From the NCBI RefSeq assembly GCF_012769535.1, contig NZ_CP046565.1, forward strand, positions 2,928,501-2,992,500: a DNA stretch of 64,000 bases, in the 5' to 3' direction. Every line of letters starts with the position of its first letter. Position 1 is the first letter of the stretch. The notes under the pieces are model-generated. The model worked only from the letters and a program-made list of their open reading frames with translations, did no database searches and was not told the origin of the DNA. Both the position numbers and the translations under genes were made by a program. Below, piece by piece: positions 35,814 to 47,122 of the stretch. This stretch comes from Methylococcus geothermalis (GTDB lineage: Bacteria; Pseudomonadota; Gammaproteobacteria; Methylococcales; Methylococcaceae).

Positions 35814-37379
35814 TCAGCCGATGGCAAACAGCGAAACCAGCAGCACCAGGCCCAGGTAGCGCGGCTGGGCGAGCAGGGTTTCAAGCCGCTGCAGAGACCG
35901 CCCGAGACGCCGTCCAGCGCGCCACAGATCGAGGCCGACGCCTTGCAGCACCAGGCGCTCCTCGAACCAGTGCAGGGCCCCTGCGGTCCGGGCCACGATC
36001 CAGGCGGGCAGGCCGCCGATCCCCTGCCCCGCCTCGGCGCCCAAAGCGATGCCGATACGCTGTTCCTCCCAGTTGGCCAGCGCGGCCAGCGCCTGGACCG
36101 CCGGGGCCGGAGCGTCGACGATGCGGTCCAGCACCTGGCGGTCGAGGGCATGGAAGTCATCGGCCAACCGCTGCACCGGCAAGACACAGGCGCGGTCGCC
36201 CAGGGCTTCCAGCCAGAACCGGTTGAGCGAAACGGCGTAGCCACGGCGGCTGGCGGCGAACCAGGCCGGCACGGGCCTGGGCGGCAGGCCGGAAATCGCG
36301 TGCATCAGTGCCGGCGCGGTGAGGAACTGGTAGCCGCGGACGATGGCGTGGGCGAACAGGTGCCAGGCCGCGAGCCGCCAAAACCCGAGGCCGCAAGCCA
36401 GGAACATCAACCCGACCTGGGCCAGGGTTGAAAACACCAGGGCGGATTTCACGTCGGTCTGGCTGAGGCCGCACAGATAGCCGTAGAGCGCCGTGAGCAG
36501 GCCGACGGACGCCATCAGCGCCGAAGCCGGCGCCGCCTGCATGAACAAGGGTTCCAGCCGCAACAGCAGGTAGACGCCGGCATGGATCATCAGCGCACCG
36601 TAAAAAATCGCGCTGGAGGGTGTCGGTCCCTCCATGGCGCGGGACAGCCAGGGCGAGAACGGCACCTGGGCGGACTTGGCGCAGGCCGCGACCAGGAAGC
36701 AGGCGGCGACGAGGTTCTGCTTCTCCGGCGAGAGCTGCGCCAGTCCGGCCAGCAGCTTCGGCCATTCGAGCTGGCCGGTCCAGACGAAGCTCAGGGCAAT
36801 CGCCAGGATGAAACCGGCATCGCCGATGCGGTTGGTGACAAAGGCGCGGGTGGCGTTGCCGGCCGCGACCGGCCGGTCATAGGCATAGGCGATCAAGAGA
36901 TAAGAAGAGACCCCCGCCAGTTCCCAGCCGAAAAACGTCAGCACGGGATTCCCGGCCAGCACGAGGAGCTGCATCGCCCCGGCGAACAGGCAAAGCACCA
37001 GGAAAAACCGATGGAATCCGCGCTCGCGGTGCATGTAGTTGACCGAGAAGCGCGCGACCAGATAGGCCATCAGCGCGACCAGCGCCGACAGCGCCAGACT
37101 CAGGCGGTCGAGCTGGAAACTCAGGAGCACGCGGTAATCGGCGCTGGCCAGCCAGGTGCCCAGCACCGTCCGGGTCTCGAGCCCGCCGGTCTGGCCCAGC
37201 ACGAGGAACGCCAAGACCAGCAGTCCGGACGCCCCCAGCACCGCCTGCGCCAGGCGGGCAGTCATGCGTTCGCAGGACTCACCCTCGATCCGCCCGCAGG
37301 CGATGCCGGCGCCGATGCCGAACGCAGCCGCGACGGGAAGCAGAGGGATGAGAACTGCGGCTTTTTCCAGGTAGGCCAT
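35814..37379 (-). CDS. dabB: DabB: NuoL-like membrane subunit of the inorganic-carbon pump
   Basis: 521 residues of the NuoL/MrpA type. The N-terminus has LSFQLDRLSLALSALVALMA and VNYMHRERGFHRFF; TM5 Glu is in LTFFGWELAGVSSYLLI, and the TM7-8 region reads AKSAQVPFSPWLSRAMEGPTPSSA. The C-terminus is shorter than NuoL and lacks the long lateral helix. Adjacent DabA genes and NuoL-like DabB genes form the known DAB carbon-accumulating pair; DabB is thought to carry cations that power DabA. Confidence 0.88.
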   Translation of the reverse strand: MAYLEKAAVLIPLLPVAAAFGIGAGIACGRIEGESCERMTARLAQAVLGASGLLVLAFLVLGQTGGLETRTVLGTWLASADYRVLLSFQLDRLSLALSALVALMAYLVARFSVNYMHRERGFHRFFLVLCLFAGAMQLLVLAGNPVLTFFGWELAGVSSYLLIAYAYDRPVAAGNATRAFVTNRIGDAGFILAIALSFVWTGQLEWPKLLAGLAQLSPEKQNLVAACFLVAACAKSAQVPFSPWLSRAMEGPTPSSAIFYGALMIHAGVYLLLRLEPLFMQAAPASALMASVGLLTALYGYLCGLSQTDVKSALVFSTLAQVGLMFLACGLGFWRLAAWHLFAHAIVRGYQFLTAPALMHAISGLPPRPVPAWFAASRRGYAVSLNRFWLEALGDRACVLPVQRLADDFHALDRQVLDRIVDAPAPAVQALAALANWEEQRIGIALGAEAGQGIGGLPAWIVARTAGALHWFEERLVLQGVGLDLWRAGRRLGRSLQRLETLLAQPRYLGLVLLVSLFAIG

Positions 37380-37387
37380 CGGGAACG

Positions 37388-40300
37388 TCAGACGGCGATC
37401 AGGGCGGGCGGCAGCGGGTCGGCATGACCTTCGAACCAGTCGGCCGAGCGTTCGTAGACCGGCATGTCGGCCCGGCTGCCGGACCATTCGACAAATCCCA
37501 GCTCCGGATCGAAAACGGAAATCGTCCCGTCTTCCGGGTGGATCGCGGAAAGCAGGATCCAGCCGTTGCCGACCAGTTCCCGGATCGGCGGCTGACGGCG
37601 GTAGATCGCGGCCAGGATTTCCGGCGTCTGCTCCACCACGATCTGCAACCGCATGGCTTCGTGGACCTCGGCCATCTGCCGCGGCAGGCCGGTGCGCAAA
37701 TCGCTGGCCGTGCCTTCCATGATGCCGAACAGCCCGGTCACGTTGTGGGACACCTTGGAACCGCAACCGTAGCGTTCGTTGTTAACGGTGGAAAAATAGT
37801 ATTCGAGATTGATGCCGGCACCCACCGGGCCCGCGGCGAGCAGAATGCCCTCCAGGATGCGCCCTTCCGGATCGTGGGTCGGGTCGTAGGAAATCAGGAA
37901 CACCCGCCGGTCCAGGAACAGGCCGCGGCTGATCGAACGCCGGCCGATGAAGGCCGCGGCATGGGTGGCGTGGCCCAGTTCCGGCCGGGCCTGGCTGAAA
38001 TCGGTCGAGCGCCCGGCGACATGTCGCAGCGCCCGCCCGGGCGAGGGTTGTCTGGGCGCCGAAGCGAAACGGCGGCAGCGCTCCTGCGCCGAAAGCCGGC
38101 GGGCCTCGTCCAGCTGTTGCGCGAAGGCATGCCAGCCGATTCGGTTCAAGGACGGGATGTCCTGAGCGTCGAACCAGGTGATCTCCTCGCTGCAGGTGTT
38201 GTGTTCGGCGCCGACGAACCAGGTGTCGTCCGGAACCCGCAATCCCCGCTGCGCGAGCCTGGCCCTGACTTCGGGCCGGTTCGCCATGGCCGCGAACACC
38301 CGGGCGTTGGGGCCACCGTGGCGGCCGCTGCAGGCGCCGCAATCGTAGGCGGCGAGATGTGGATTGTTCTGGCTGATCGAACCGTGCCCCATCAGGACGA
38401 CGATGGGGGCGAAACCGTCGATGAGGCCGATGTTCAGCAGGAAGGCCGCCACCCGGTCTGCCTGTTCGGCATCGGTCAGGCCCTGCCGGGGCTGCGCCGG
38501 CGTAGCCGGGCGGGCGTCGTCCGCCGCGTTCAGCGCCAGCGTGGTCGGCACTTCGGGCAGCCAGGCTTCCGCGATCCGCTTCGACAGTCTCGCCGCGCAG
38601 CGGGGCAACAGGACTTTGCCGATCAATCCGACCAGCACGCCCGGCGCCAGCAGATCGACCAACAGGTGCGAACTGAGCAGGTTCCGGCGAATCTCCTGGT
38701 TGAATACCCGGCCCAGAAACCGCGCCACGCCCCGACGGTGGTCGTGCAGTTGCCGAACCGCTTCCTCGCCGGGGCGCGGAACCTCGCGTACTTCGTGGGC
38801 GGGCGTGACGACGATCGGACACAGGGCCGTGGGTTCGGCGTCGTCCAGGCCCCGCCAGTGCATGGGAATGCCGAAAAAGCCGGCGGCGCCCAGGGTCTCG
38901 ACGGCCGGGTTCAGTTCTTCCAGATGGCGGCGTATGCCCTCTTCCCGGTCGTCCATGCAGAACACGATCTGCGCTTCGGGACGCTCCTTGCGGGTGGCCC
39001 AGCGTCCGCGCCCGTGGTTGTTCGCCAGCGCGTTGAACAGAGGCTCGCGGTAGTGGCGTTCATAGGCGCACAGCCAGAGATGGCCGCGCCTGCCGGGTGT
39101 CAGCTCGTCCAGGGCACCGAGCAGTCGATCGATCTCCGCGGACGACAATGCCCGGACATCATGCGCCGAAAGGCCCAGATGCTGGGCCAGCTTGAACAGC
39201 CGCCAGCCGTCTCCGTGGACGCTGCGGCGGGAGTTCCGCTCGGCCTCGGGCGCATGGTGCCAGGAGAAGATCATGTCGGCAGCGATGCGCCAGGGCTTCC
39301 TAGCGTTGCGCTCGCTGCCGGCGCGCTGAACCAGATCGGCGCACACGGCCGTCAGACATTCCGGCAGCCCGCCCCGGTACAGCGCGCGGCGCACCACGAA
39401 TTCGGAAAGGTGGCGCCCGAAGTAGCGCGCGAGTTCGCCGATGTTGGCGCCGATCCCCCAGGTGTCGAAACAGATCTGCCGGAGGTAGCGGCGGTCCAGG
39501 ATGAGGCGGACCGCCAGATAATCCATCAGGCTCGCGGGCGCGGTGCGGTTGGCCCGGTAGGCCGGCCGGTGGGCGCGCCAGTTCATCATCCCGGCCCAGC
39601 CCGGCAGCTCCAGCGCCAGGCGTTCCAGATACCCTTCCCAGGACGGCGTGGGAATGCCGCGCTGCTCGAGTTCTGCGACCACCGCCTCGACCGGATCGTC
39701 GGGCAGGCCGTCCAGGTCGCTCCGGTCCAGCGGCACCTCGCCGAGTCCCCGCTCGATACCATGCCGCATCGCCTGCTTCCAGGCCGCATAGAATCCCAGG
39801 TTCCGGTCAGGAGAATGCCAGGCGGCCAGTCCTTCGTCGAGGTGCGAGGCGCAATGGCGGATGAGCTGGGGCCGGACCCGGTCCAGCACGTCCTGCCCCG
39901 TCAGCTTCAGCATGAAGCCGCGCAGGGTCCGCTCCCGCCCCACCGCGTCGATCTCCCCGGCGAGCAGGGCGCGCGCCTCGTCACGCATGGCGCGGTGCAG
40001 CGCGGACAGTTCGCTGCCGGCCGAGTCGGCCTTGAATTCGGCGTACAGGGCCTCGGCCTGGGCGATGGCGTGCTCCATCAGGTCTTCCGGATGCGGCGCG
40101 GCATCTTCTCTCAGGCCGAGCCGTTCCAGGCAAGCATCCCACAGGTCCCGGACCAGGGGCGGCATGGCCGCGTTTCCGTCCTGGCCCCGCTTGGCCGAGT
40201 CCATGAGCCGGCGGCGGGCTTCGGGCGAAACTTCGGGATCGAAGCGGTCGAGCGCCTTGAGTTCGTCGACCAGCCAGGTGAAACGGGCGGGGTCCGCTGG

Positions 40301-40675
40301 CCTCAAGTCGACGGTCAGCAGCAGCCGATGGATTTGCCTGCGTGTGATCGGCTCATCGCCGGTGACGGCCAGGGTTTCCTCCCCTTGCGGCGCCAGGTGC
40401 CGGTCGAGCACCGCCTCGATGTCGGCGTCGGCGATGCGGCCTTTCCGGTAGAGCGCCCTGAATTCGCTCTCCGGCAGGTAGCCGTGGATGCCGGTGAGAC
40501 GCTCGGCCTCCTCCAGCGCCGTTTCGAAAGGCAGATGCTGGAACCCGTGCAGGGTGTTGTGATGGACGAAATCGCGGATCGGCGCCTGACCGGGCAGCAC
40601 ATGCTCCATGCGTTGCACGGCTTCGGCCAGGCGGCTCTTGAGATCGGTTGGGGCGGCGCCGGTCGGGTGGCTCAT
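37388..40675 (-). CDS. dabA: DabA: zinc-dependent inorganic-carbon transporter subunit (DUF2309)
   Basis: 1095 residues, DUF2309/UPF0753. It resembles a beta-carbonic-anhydrase active site: Cys573 and Asp575 in VFCMDDREEG, His764 in LMGHGSISQN and Cys779 in YDCGACSGRHGG, with the same 15-residue His-Cys spacing as characterised DabA. The start region contains RDFVHHNTLHGFQHLPFE. DabA and DabB together drive vectorial CO2/bicarbonate capture. The start ATG 40675 is eight nt after the previous stop; the dabB start is eight nt after its stop. Longer than H. neapolitanus DabA (about 830), but many DUF2309 proteins are this size. Confidence 0.93.
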   Translation of the reverse strand: MSHPTGAAPTDLKSRLAEAVQRMEHVLPGQAPIRDFVHHNTLHGFQHLPFETALEEAERLTGIHGYLPESEFRALYRKGRIADADIEAVLDRHLAPQGEETLAVTGDEPITRRQIHRLLLTVDLRPADPARFTWLVDELKALDRFDPEVSPEARRRLMDSAKRGQDGNAAMPPLVRDLWDACLERLGLREDAAPHPEDLMEHAIAQAEALYAEFKADSAGSELSALHRAMRDEARALLAGEIDAVGRERTLRGFMLKLTGQDVLDRVRPQLIRHCASHLDEGLAAWHSPDRNLGFYAAWKQAMRHGIERGLGEVPLDRSDLDGLPDDPVEAVVAELEQRGIPTPSWEGYLERLALELPGWAGMMNWRAHRPAYRANRTAPASLMDYLAVRLILDRRYLRQICFDTWGIGANIGELARYFGRHLSEFVVRRALYRGGLPECLTAVCADLVQRAGSERNARKPWRIAADMIFSWHHAPEAERNSRRSVHGDGWRLFKLAQHLGLSAHDVRALSSAEIDRLLGALDELTPGRRGHLWLCAYERHYREPLFNALANNHGRGRWATRKERPEAQIVFCMDDREEGIRRHLEELNPAVETLGAAGFFGIPMHWRGLDDAEPTALCPIVVTPAHEVREVPRPGEEAVRQLHDHRRGVARFLGRVFNQEIRRNLLSSHLLVDLLAPGVLVGLIGKVLLPRCAARLSKRIAEAWLPEVPTTLALNAADDARPATPAQPRQGLTDAEQADRVAAFLLNIGLIDGFAPIVVLMGHGSISQNNPHLAAYDCGACSGRHGGPNARVFAAMANRPEVRARLAQRGLRVPDDTWFVGAEHNTCSEEITWFDAQDIPSLNRIGWHAFAQQLDEARRLSAQERCRRFASAPRQPSPGRALRHVAGRSTDFSQARPELGHATHAAAFIGRRSISRGLFLDRRVFLISYDPTHDPEGRILEGILLAAGPVGAGINLEYYFSTVNNERYGCGSKVSHNVTGLFGIMEGTASDLRTGLPRQMAEVHEAMRLQIVVEQTPEILAAIYRRQPPIRELVGNGWILLSAIHPEDGTISVFDPELGFVEWSGSRADMPVYERSADWFEGHADPLPPALIAV

Positions 40676-40683
40676 GCTCGGGC

Positions 40684-42150
40684 TCAGAAGGACTCGCGAT
40701 GCACGGCCGCCAGATAATGGCCGATCGAAACCCGGCTCAGCTCGAGCATGGCGGCCGGAGCGACGCCGAGAGAGACGATGGCGGCAGCGAGACAGGCCGC
40801 GCCCGCCAATTCCGCCGGACGCATATCTTCGAGGCCGGACGTCGCCGGCCGGACCGGCCCCGTGACCAGCGCGGAAACGCTTCGCAACGCATAGGCGCCG
40901 CCCACCAGCACGCCGAAGCTGGCGGCCAACATCCATGCGCCGAAGCGCTGGAAACCGCCGAGCATCGCGTGCAGTTCGGCGACGAAACTGGCGGAACCGG
41001 GCAGCCCCATGGAGGCCAGCAGGGCCAGTGTGGTGAACGCCGCGAAGCGGGGTGCGGTCAGGCCCAGGGCGCCGTAATCGCCGATTTCGCGGGTATGGCT
41101 GCGTTCGTACAGCAGGCCGACCAGCAGGAACAGCGCGGCCGCCACCAGGCCGTGGGCGGTCATCTGCATCACCGCTCCCGTCAGGCCTACCGGATTCAGC
41201 GTGGCGAGCCCCAGCAGAACGAAGCCCATGTGGCTGACCGAGGAATAGGCGATCATGGCTTTCAGATCGCTCTGGCGCCAAGCCAGCAGCGCGCCATAGA
41301 CGATGCCGACCAAGGCGATGGCCGCCAGCCAGGGCTGCATCACGACCGCCGCTTCCGGCAGCATGCCACAGGCCCGGATCAGGCCGTAGGCGCCCATCTT
41401 GAGCAAGGCGCCGGACAACAGGATGCTGATGGGGCTGGGTGCTTCGACATGGGCCAGCGGCAGCCAGCCGTGGAGGGGAAACACCGGCATCTTCACGCCG
41501 AAGCCGATCAGGAGGCCGAGGAAGATCACGATCTGACTGGCGCGCGGCAGCTCGCGCCCCGCGGCCTGCATCGAATCCATCAGCGTCGAGTGTTCGGCCG
41601 ACGAGGTATAGACCACGAGCAGCCCGATCAGCATGAAGACCGAGCCGCCCATGGTGTAGAGCACGAAGTTCAGACTGGCGCTGTGGCGACGCTTTCCGCC
41701 CCACTGGTCGATCAGGAAGAACAGCGGGATCAGCGTCAGCTCCCAGAACACGTAGAACAGCGCCCAGTCGCGGGCGATGAAGACACCCAGCAGCCCGAAT
41801 TCGAGGCTCAGGAAGGCCGTGTAATACCCGCGGGGCCGGGCGCCGCTGCGGCCGGCCAGCAGGGCGATCAGGCAGAGGAATGCCGAGAGCAGCACCATGG
41901 GCAGAGAAAAGCCGTCGACGCCCAAGGCATAGAAACTGCCCATGCCGGGATTCCAGGGCAAAGCCTCGCCGAACTGGATGTCCGGCGAGGCCGTATCGAA
42001 ACGGATGGCGACAGCAAGGGTCCACAGCAGGCCTAGCCCGCTGAACCCCAAGGCAACGCTGCATGCGTGCCGGTGCAGCCGCGGCGGCAGCAAGGCCAGC
42101 ACCAGGGCGCCCGCCAACGGCGTCCAGAGGAGGCAGCTCAAGATTTTCAC
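40684..42150 (-). CDS. NuoM-like proton-pumping subunit (first M-type)
   Basis: About 488 residues from GTG 42150 (VKILSCLLWTPLAGALVLAL); a GTG at 42249 would add a 33-residue basic tail not seen in the family. Fourteen membrane segments; motifs LGVDGFSLPMVLLSAFLCL, FYVFWELTLIPLFFLI (TM5 Glu), MPVFPLHGWLPLAHVEAPSP and YSSVSHMGFVLLG. First gene of the DabA operon. Divergent from gltX; about 230 nt between the starts could hold both promoters. Confidence 0.87.
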   Translation of the reverse strand: MKILSCLLWTPLAGALVLALLPPRLHRHACSVALGFSGLGLLWTLAVAIRFDTASPDIQFGEALPWNPGMGSFYALGVDGFSLPMVLLSAFLCLIALLAGRSGARPRGYYTAFLSLEFGLLGVFIARDWALFYVFWELTLIPLFFLIDQWGGKRRHSASLNFVLYTMGGSVFMLIGLLVVYTSSAEHSTLMDSMQAAGRELPRASQIVIFLGLLIGFGVKMPVFPLHGWLPLAHVEAPSPISILLSGALLKMGAYGLIRACGMLPEAAVVMQPWLAAIALVGIVYGALLAWRQSDLKAMIAYSSVSHMGFVLLGLATLNPVGLTGAVMQMTAHGLVAAALFLLVGLLYERSHTREIGDYGALGLTAPRFAAFTTLALLASMGLPGSASFVAELHAMLGGFQRFGAWMLAASFGVLVGGAYALRSVSALVTGPVRPATSGLEDMRPAELAGAACLAAAIVSLGVAPAAMLELSRVSIGHYLAAVHRESF

Positions 42151-42382
42151 GACGGACCGGTATCCCGCGATTTTGTCGATGTATCGTTTCGGAGGGGTTG
42201 CCGGCCGATCCCCGGTCACCCGTTTTTCTTGGGACGGTGCCCGATTCACACGGCGGAGAAGGTTAACATGCTCATGAATGATGGCAAACTCCAGGAAGCC
42301 CCGCGCAGGTTGCAGGCGCTCGCTCGTTGCCGTTACTCTCTTACGTTACTTTTCGCCCACTCGTCCGTTCCGCTATCCCCCC

Positions 42383-43783
42383 ATGCCCCCGATCAAGACG
42401 CGATTCGCACCCAGCCCGACCGGACTGATCCACCTCGGAAACGCCCGCACCGCATTGCTTAGCGCCCTGGGCGGCGATACCTTCGTGCTGCGTATCGAGG
42501 ACACCGATGGGGAGCGCTGCCGCCGCGAGTTCGTCGATGAACTGATCGCCGATCTGCACTGGCTCGGCCTGGAATGGCAGGAGGGGCCGCAGTCCGCCGA
42601 GCCCGACCCGCATTGGTTCCAGTCTCAGCGCGGCTCGATCTATAAAGATTACTACCGCGCCCTGGAGGAAAAAGGCCTGGCTTACCCCTGCTTCTGCACA
42701 CCGGTTGAGCTGGAGGTTTCGCGCAAGGTGCAGTTGAGCGCCGGCCGGCCGCCGCGCTACTCGGGAAAATGCGCCCATCTCTCGGTGGATGAAATCCGCC
42801 GCAAGCGGGACCAAGGACTGTCGCCGACTTTGCGCTTCCGGGTCCCGAAAAACCAAGCAGTGGAGTTCGAGGACGAGGTGCGAGGCCCGCAGCGGTTCGC
42901 CAGCGACGACATCGGCGATTTCATCATCCGCCGCGCCGACGGCACCCCCGCCTTCTTCTTCTGCAATGCCATCGACGACGCCCTGATGGGGATCACCCGG
43001 GTGCTGCGCGGCGAGGATCACCTCGCCAACACCCCGCGCCAGCTCATGATCCTGGCGGCCCTGGACCTCCCCCGGCCCCGCTACGCCCATATATCGCTCA
43101 TCGTCGGCGACGACGGTGCGCCGCTGTCCAAACGCAACGGCAGCCGCAGCATCAACCAGTTGCGGGAGGAGGGCTACTTCCCCGAGGCCGTGGTCAACAT
43201 GCTGGCCCGGCTCGGCCACCCTTACGACAGCGAGAGCCTGCTTGGCGTCGCCGAGCTTCGGGCCGGCTTCGACGTCAACCGGCTGGGCCGCTCGCCCGCG
43301 CGTTTCGACGTATCCCACCTTGACCACTGGCAGGGCCTGGCGGTGCGAAGAGCGGCCGACGACACGCTATGGACTTGGCTGCACGCCGAAACACGTGCCG
43401 TGGTGCCCGAAGCCCATCGCGCCGATTTCCTGGACATCGTCCGCAGCAACTGCCTGTTCCCCAGGCAGGCGGATGCCTGGGCCAAGGTCCTGTTCACCGA
43501 CGAACTGGAACTGGAGGCCGACATCGCCGCCGTGGCGCAATCCGCCGGCGAGGCGTTCTACCTGGCAGCCATCGATGCCGCGACGGAATCGCCCGACGAC
43601 TTTGCCGCGTTCCTGGCCGGGCTGAAACGGCGCAGCGGCGCCAAGGGCAAGCACCTGTTCCTGCCCCTGCGGGCGGCGCTGACCGGCAGCCTGGACGGGC
43701 CGGAGCTGGCGAAGATCTACCAGCTCATGGACAAACCGCGCCTGCACCGCCGGCTGGCCGAATTCACCTACGAATCGGAATGA
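42383..43783 (+). CDS. gltX: Glutamyl-tRNA synthetase
   Basis: 466 residues, normal for GltX. Begins [20 protein letters not shown] with HIGH-type motif HLGN, has the GluRS Zn region [14 protein letters not shown] (only one Cys kept) and a KMSKS-type loop PLSKRNGS. The C-terminal anticodon-binding region is short. Start at ATG 42383 matches the family N-terminus. Methylococcus is known to have two gltX-type genes; this one is followed two bases later by cysS. Confidence 0.93.
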   Translation: MPPIKTRFAPSPTGLIHLGNARTALLSALGGDTFVLRIEDTDGERCRREFVDELIADLHWLGLEWQEGPQSAEPDPHWFQSQRGSIYKDYYRALEEKGLAYPCFCTPVELEVSRKVQLSAGRPPRYSGKCAHLSVDEIRRKRDQGLSPTLRFRVPKNQAVEFEDEVRGPQRFASDDIGDFIIRRADGTPAFFFCNAIDDALMGITRVLRGEDHLANTPRQLMILAALDLPRPRYAHISLIVGDDGAPLSKRNGSRSINQLREEGYFPEAVVNMLARLGHPYDSESLLGVAELRAGFDVNRLGRSPARFDVSHLDHWQGLAVRRAADDTLWTWLHAETRAVVPEAHRADFLDIVRSNCLFPRQADAWAKVLFTDELELEADIAAVAQSAGEAFYLAAIDAATESPDDFAAFLAGLKRRSGAKGKHLFLPLRAALTGSLDGPELAKIYQLMDKPRLHRRLAEFTYESE

Positions 43784-43784
43784 C

Positions 43785-45233
<1,449 letters not shown>

Positions 45234-45242
45234 GGCCGGCCC

Positions 45243-46103
45243 TCAGGCCAGGGTCTTGGCCAGCGCGAAGATCTCCTCCGCGTCGAACACCTGATCGTTG
45301 CTCTCGAACAGCTTGGCGATGCACGCCCGGTGCAGCGCCAACTTGAAGGTGCCGAAACCGATCGCTCCCCATACGATCTTGCCGTACCGGTCCGCTCCTC
45401 GGTCCATCATGTCGACGCCGCCCAAGCCCAACGGCGGAGTGGCGTTGGCGTCGGCCAGCAGCTCCAGATTCGGGTTGTCGCGCCAGTGATGCAGGTCCAG
45501 TAGCTGCACCCCTGCCGCGCCGGTAGCGAACACGATCCGGGCGTCGGCAATCACCGAGCCCCGGGCATCGTCGTCGAAAGCTTCCACGGGCGTCAGATCC
45601 ACGCCGAAACGCGTTTTCATCTCGGCGCAGGCATGCTCGGCGCGGGCCAGCTGCCGAGAGGTGATCACCACCTCCGAACAGCCCTCCTTCGCCAGCATCA
45701 CCGCCGCGCGCTGGCCCACCGGTCCGGTGCCGGCCAGCACCACCGCCTTCTTGCCGGCCAGCACCCCGCTCGAAGCCAGCTTGGCGACCCCGGCCGCCGC
45801 GGTGGTATTGCTGCCGTTGCTGTCCAGCATCACCGACACCCGGAAATCGGCGAAGAATTTTTTGCGCACCGCCCGCAACAAGTTCTGACCCGCCACCAGA
45901 TCGCTGCCGCCCACGAAAATAGCAGTGTATTTCTTGTCCTTGGGAGCACGGGTGAAGATGGTGCCCTCCACCAGCGGACCGACGTTGTCCGGGGTCAGAT
46001 GCCCGTGCGCGATGACCTGGTCGGCGCCGCCGTCATAGCCGACGACGGTGTCGAAAACGGATGGATGCAGGTCGGTATCGAATTGAAACAGCAGTTTTTT
46101 CAT
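45243..46103 (-). CDS. mtdB: NAD(P)-dependent methylene-tetrahydromethanopterin dehydrogenase
   Basis: Oxidises methylene-H4MPT to methenyl-H4MPT in formaldehyde oxidation by methylotrophs. The 286 residues start MKKLLFQFDTDLHPSVFDTV with VGYDGGADQV, typical of MtdB. A Rossmann domain follows (VVLAGTGPVGQRAAVMLA) with the basic/polar residues after beta2. C-terminus HRACIAKLFES and FDAEEIFALAK matches known MtdB. Convergent with cysS (gap about 9 nt) and divergent from fchA, about 140 nt away. Confidence 0.94.
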   Translation of the reverse strand: MKKLLFQFDTDLHPSVFDTVVGYDGGADQVIAHGHLTPDNVGPLVEGTIFTRAPKDKKYTAIFVGGSDLVAGQNLLRAVRKKFFADFRVSVMLDSNGSNTTAAAGVAKLASSGVLAGKKAVVLAGTGPVGQRAAVMLAKEGCSEVVITSRQLARAEHACAEMKTRFGVDLTPVEAFDDDARGSVIADARIVFATGAAGVQLLDLHHWRDNPNLELLADANATPPLGLGGVDMMDRGADRYGKIVWGAIGFGTFKLALHRACIAKLFESNDQVFDAEEIFALAKTLA

Positions 46104-46245
46104 GGTCAGGGTTCGTGCTTGGGTTGTGTTCCCGACGATCGAGGCGGATCGGACCGATATGTCATGAAGACGCCCATTTTACGCTAGCTGCAAGGCTTGC
46201 TTATAATGGCCGGCCGTTATTTTCTCAAGACTTGAGCGCGGCGCC

Positions 46246-46869
46246 ATGATCAAAGACCAGCCTATCCAGCAGTTTCTCGACGAACTCGCCAGCAAGTCTG
46301 CGACACCCGGCGGCGGCAGCGCGGCGGCCGTGATGGGCGCGATGGGCGCGGCGCTGGTCGGCATGGTATGTCATCTGACCGTGGGCAAGAAGAACTACGA
46401 GGCCGTCGAAGCCGAGATGGCCGGCGTCCTGGCGCGGGCCGACGCCTTGCGGGCGCAATCCATGGACATGATCCGGGCGGACGTCGAAGCGTTCGACCGC
46501 GTCATGGCGGCCTACGCCCTGCCCCGCGACACGGAGGACGACAAAGCCGCGCGCGGCAGGGCCATCCAGGAAGCGCTGAAAGCCGCGACCGACGTGCCCT
46601 TGGCCTGCGCCCGGCTTTGCGTGGATATCATCGAACTGAGTGACATCGCCGCCCAAAAAGGCAACCGCAACCTCATCAGCGACGCCGGCGTGGCCGTCAT
46701 GGCCGCCCATGCCGCCCTCAAAAGCGCGGCACTGAACGTCTACGTCAACGCCAAGGGCGTGAAAGACGAGGCTTTCGCCCGTGATCGGGTGGACCGGCTC
46801 GAGGCCCTGCTGAAGGAAGGCGAGGCCAAGGCCATTGCCGTTTTCGAAACGGTCAAGGCCCATCTTTAG
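46246..46869 (+). CDS. fchA: Methenyltetrahydrofolate cyclohydrolase FchA
   Basis: Interconverts methenyl-H4F and formyl-H4F, the folate branch of C1 metabolism. The 207-residue protein has the formiminotransferase-cyclodeaminase fold: FLDELASKSATPGGGSAAAV and VGMVCHLTVGKKNYE, with a C-terminal KSAALNVYVNAKGVKDE. In methylotrophs FchA works with MtdA; here it is divergent from mtdB, so both branches share a control region. Confidence 0.93.
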   Translation: MIKDQPIQQFLDELASKSATPGGGSAAAVMGAMGAALVGMVCHLTVGKKNYEAVEAEMAGVLARADALRAQSMDMIRADVEAFDRVMAAYALPRDTEDDKAARGRAIQEALKAATDVPLACARLCVDIIELSDIAAQKGNRNLISDAGVAVMAAHAALKSAALNVYVNAKGVKDEAFARDRVDRLEALLKEGEAKAIAVFETVKAHL

Positions 46870-46954
46870 AAGATCGAGATTGACGGGCCTATTTCGAAAA
46901 TATAGAATGCGCGTCTCTTTGAGTAGCGCATTGACAAGGTTCGGCAAGCTCATC

Positions 46955-47031
46955 CGGGGTATAGCGCAGTCTGGTAGCGCGTCTGCTTTGGGAGCAGAAT
47001 GTCGGGGGTTCGAATCCCTCTACCCCGACCA
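46955..47031 (+). tRNA. tRNA-Pro (TGG)
   Basis: 77 nt, acceptor CGGGGTA paired to TACCCCG, anticodon TGG in loop TTTGGGA, T-arm GGTTCGAATCC, encoded ACCA. First of a four-tRNA run. Confidence 0.97.
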
Positions 47032-47036
47032 ATCAA

Positions 47037-47113
47037 GCGCTTGTAGCTCAGCCGGATAGAGCATCGGCCTTCTAAGCCGAGGGTCGCAGGTTCGAGTCCT
47101 GCCAGGCGCGCCA
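47037..47113 (+). tRNA. tRNA-Arg (TCT)
   Basis: 77 nt, acceptor GCGCTTG paired to CAGGCGC, anticodon TCT in loop CTTCTAA, T-arm GGTTCGAGTCC, encoded CCA. Five nt after tRNA-Pro. Confidence 0.97.
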
Positions 47114-47122
47114 ATGTCAGTG

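Noticed and set aside
33656-36226. Plus-strand open frame of 856 codons
   Set aside because: Composition (very rich in Gln, Arg, Gly) and lack of motifs show it is antisense to the NuoM/NuoL-like genes.
37424-40717. Plus-strand open frame of about 1100 codons
   Set aside because: Antisense shadow of dabA, whose zinc motifs are in the minus frame.
40676-42064. N-terminal extension of DabA up to 42064 (1558-codon frame)
   Set aside because: The extra part is out-of-frame reading through the first NuoM-like gene; ATG 40675 gives the known DUF2309 N-terminus.
32696-42150. Respiratory complex I (nuo) operon
   Set aside because: Only L- and M-type subunits are present and they flank DabA; no hydrophilic arm genes (nuoB-G, I) exist.
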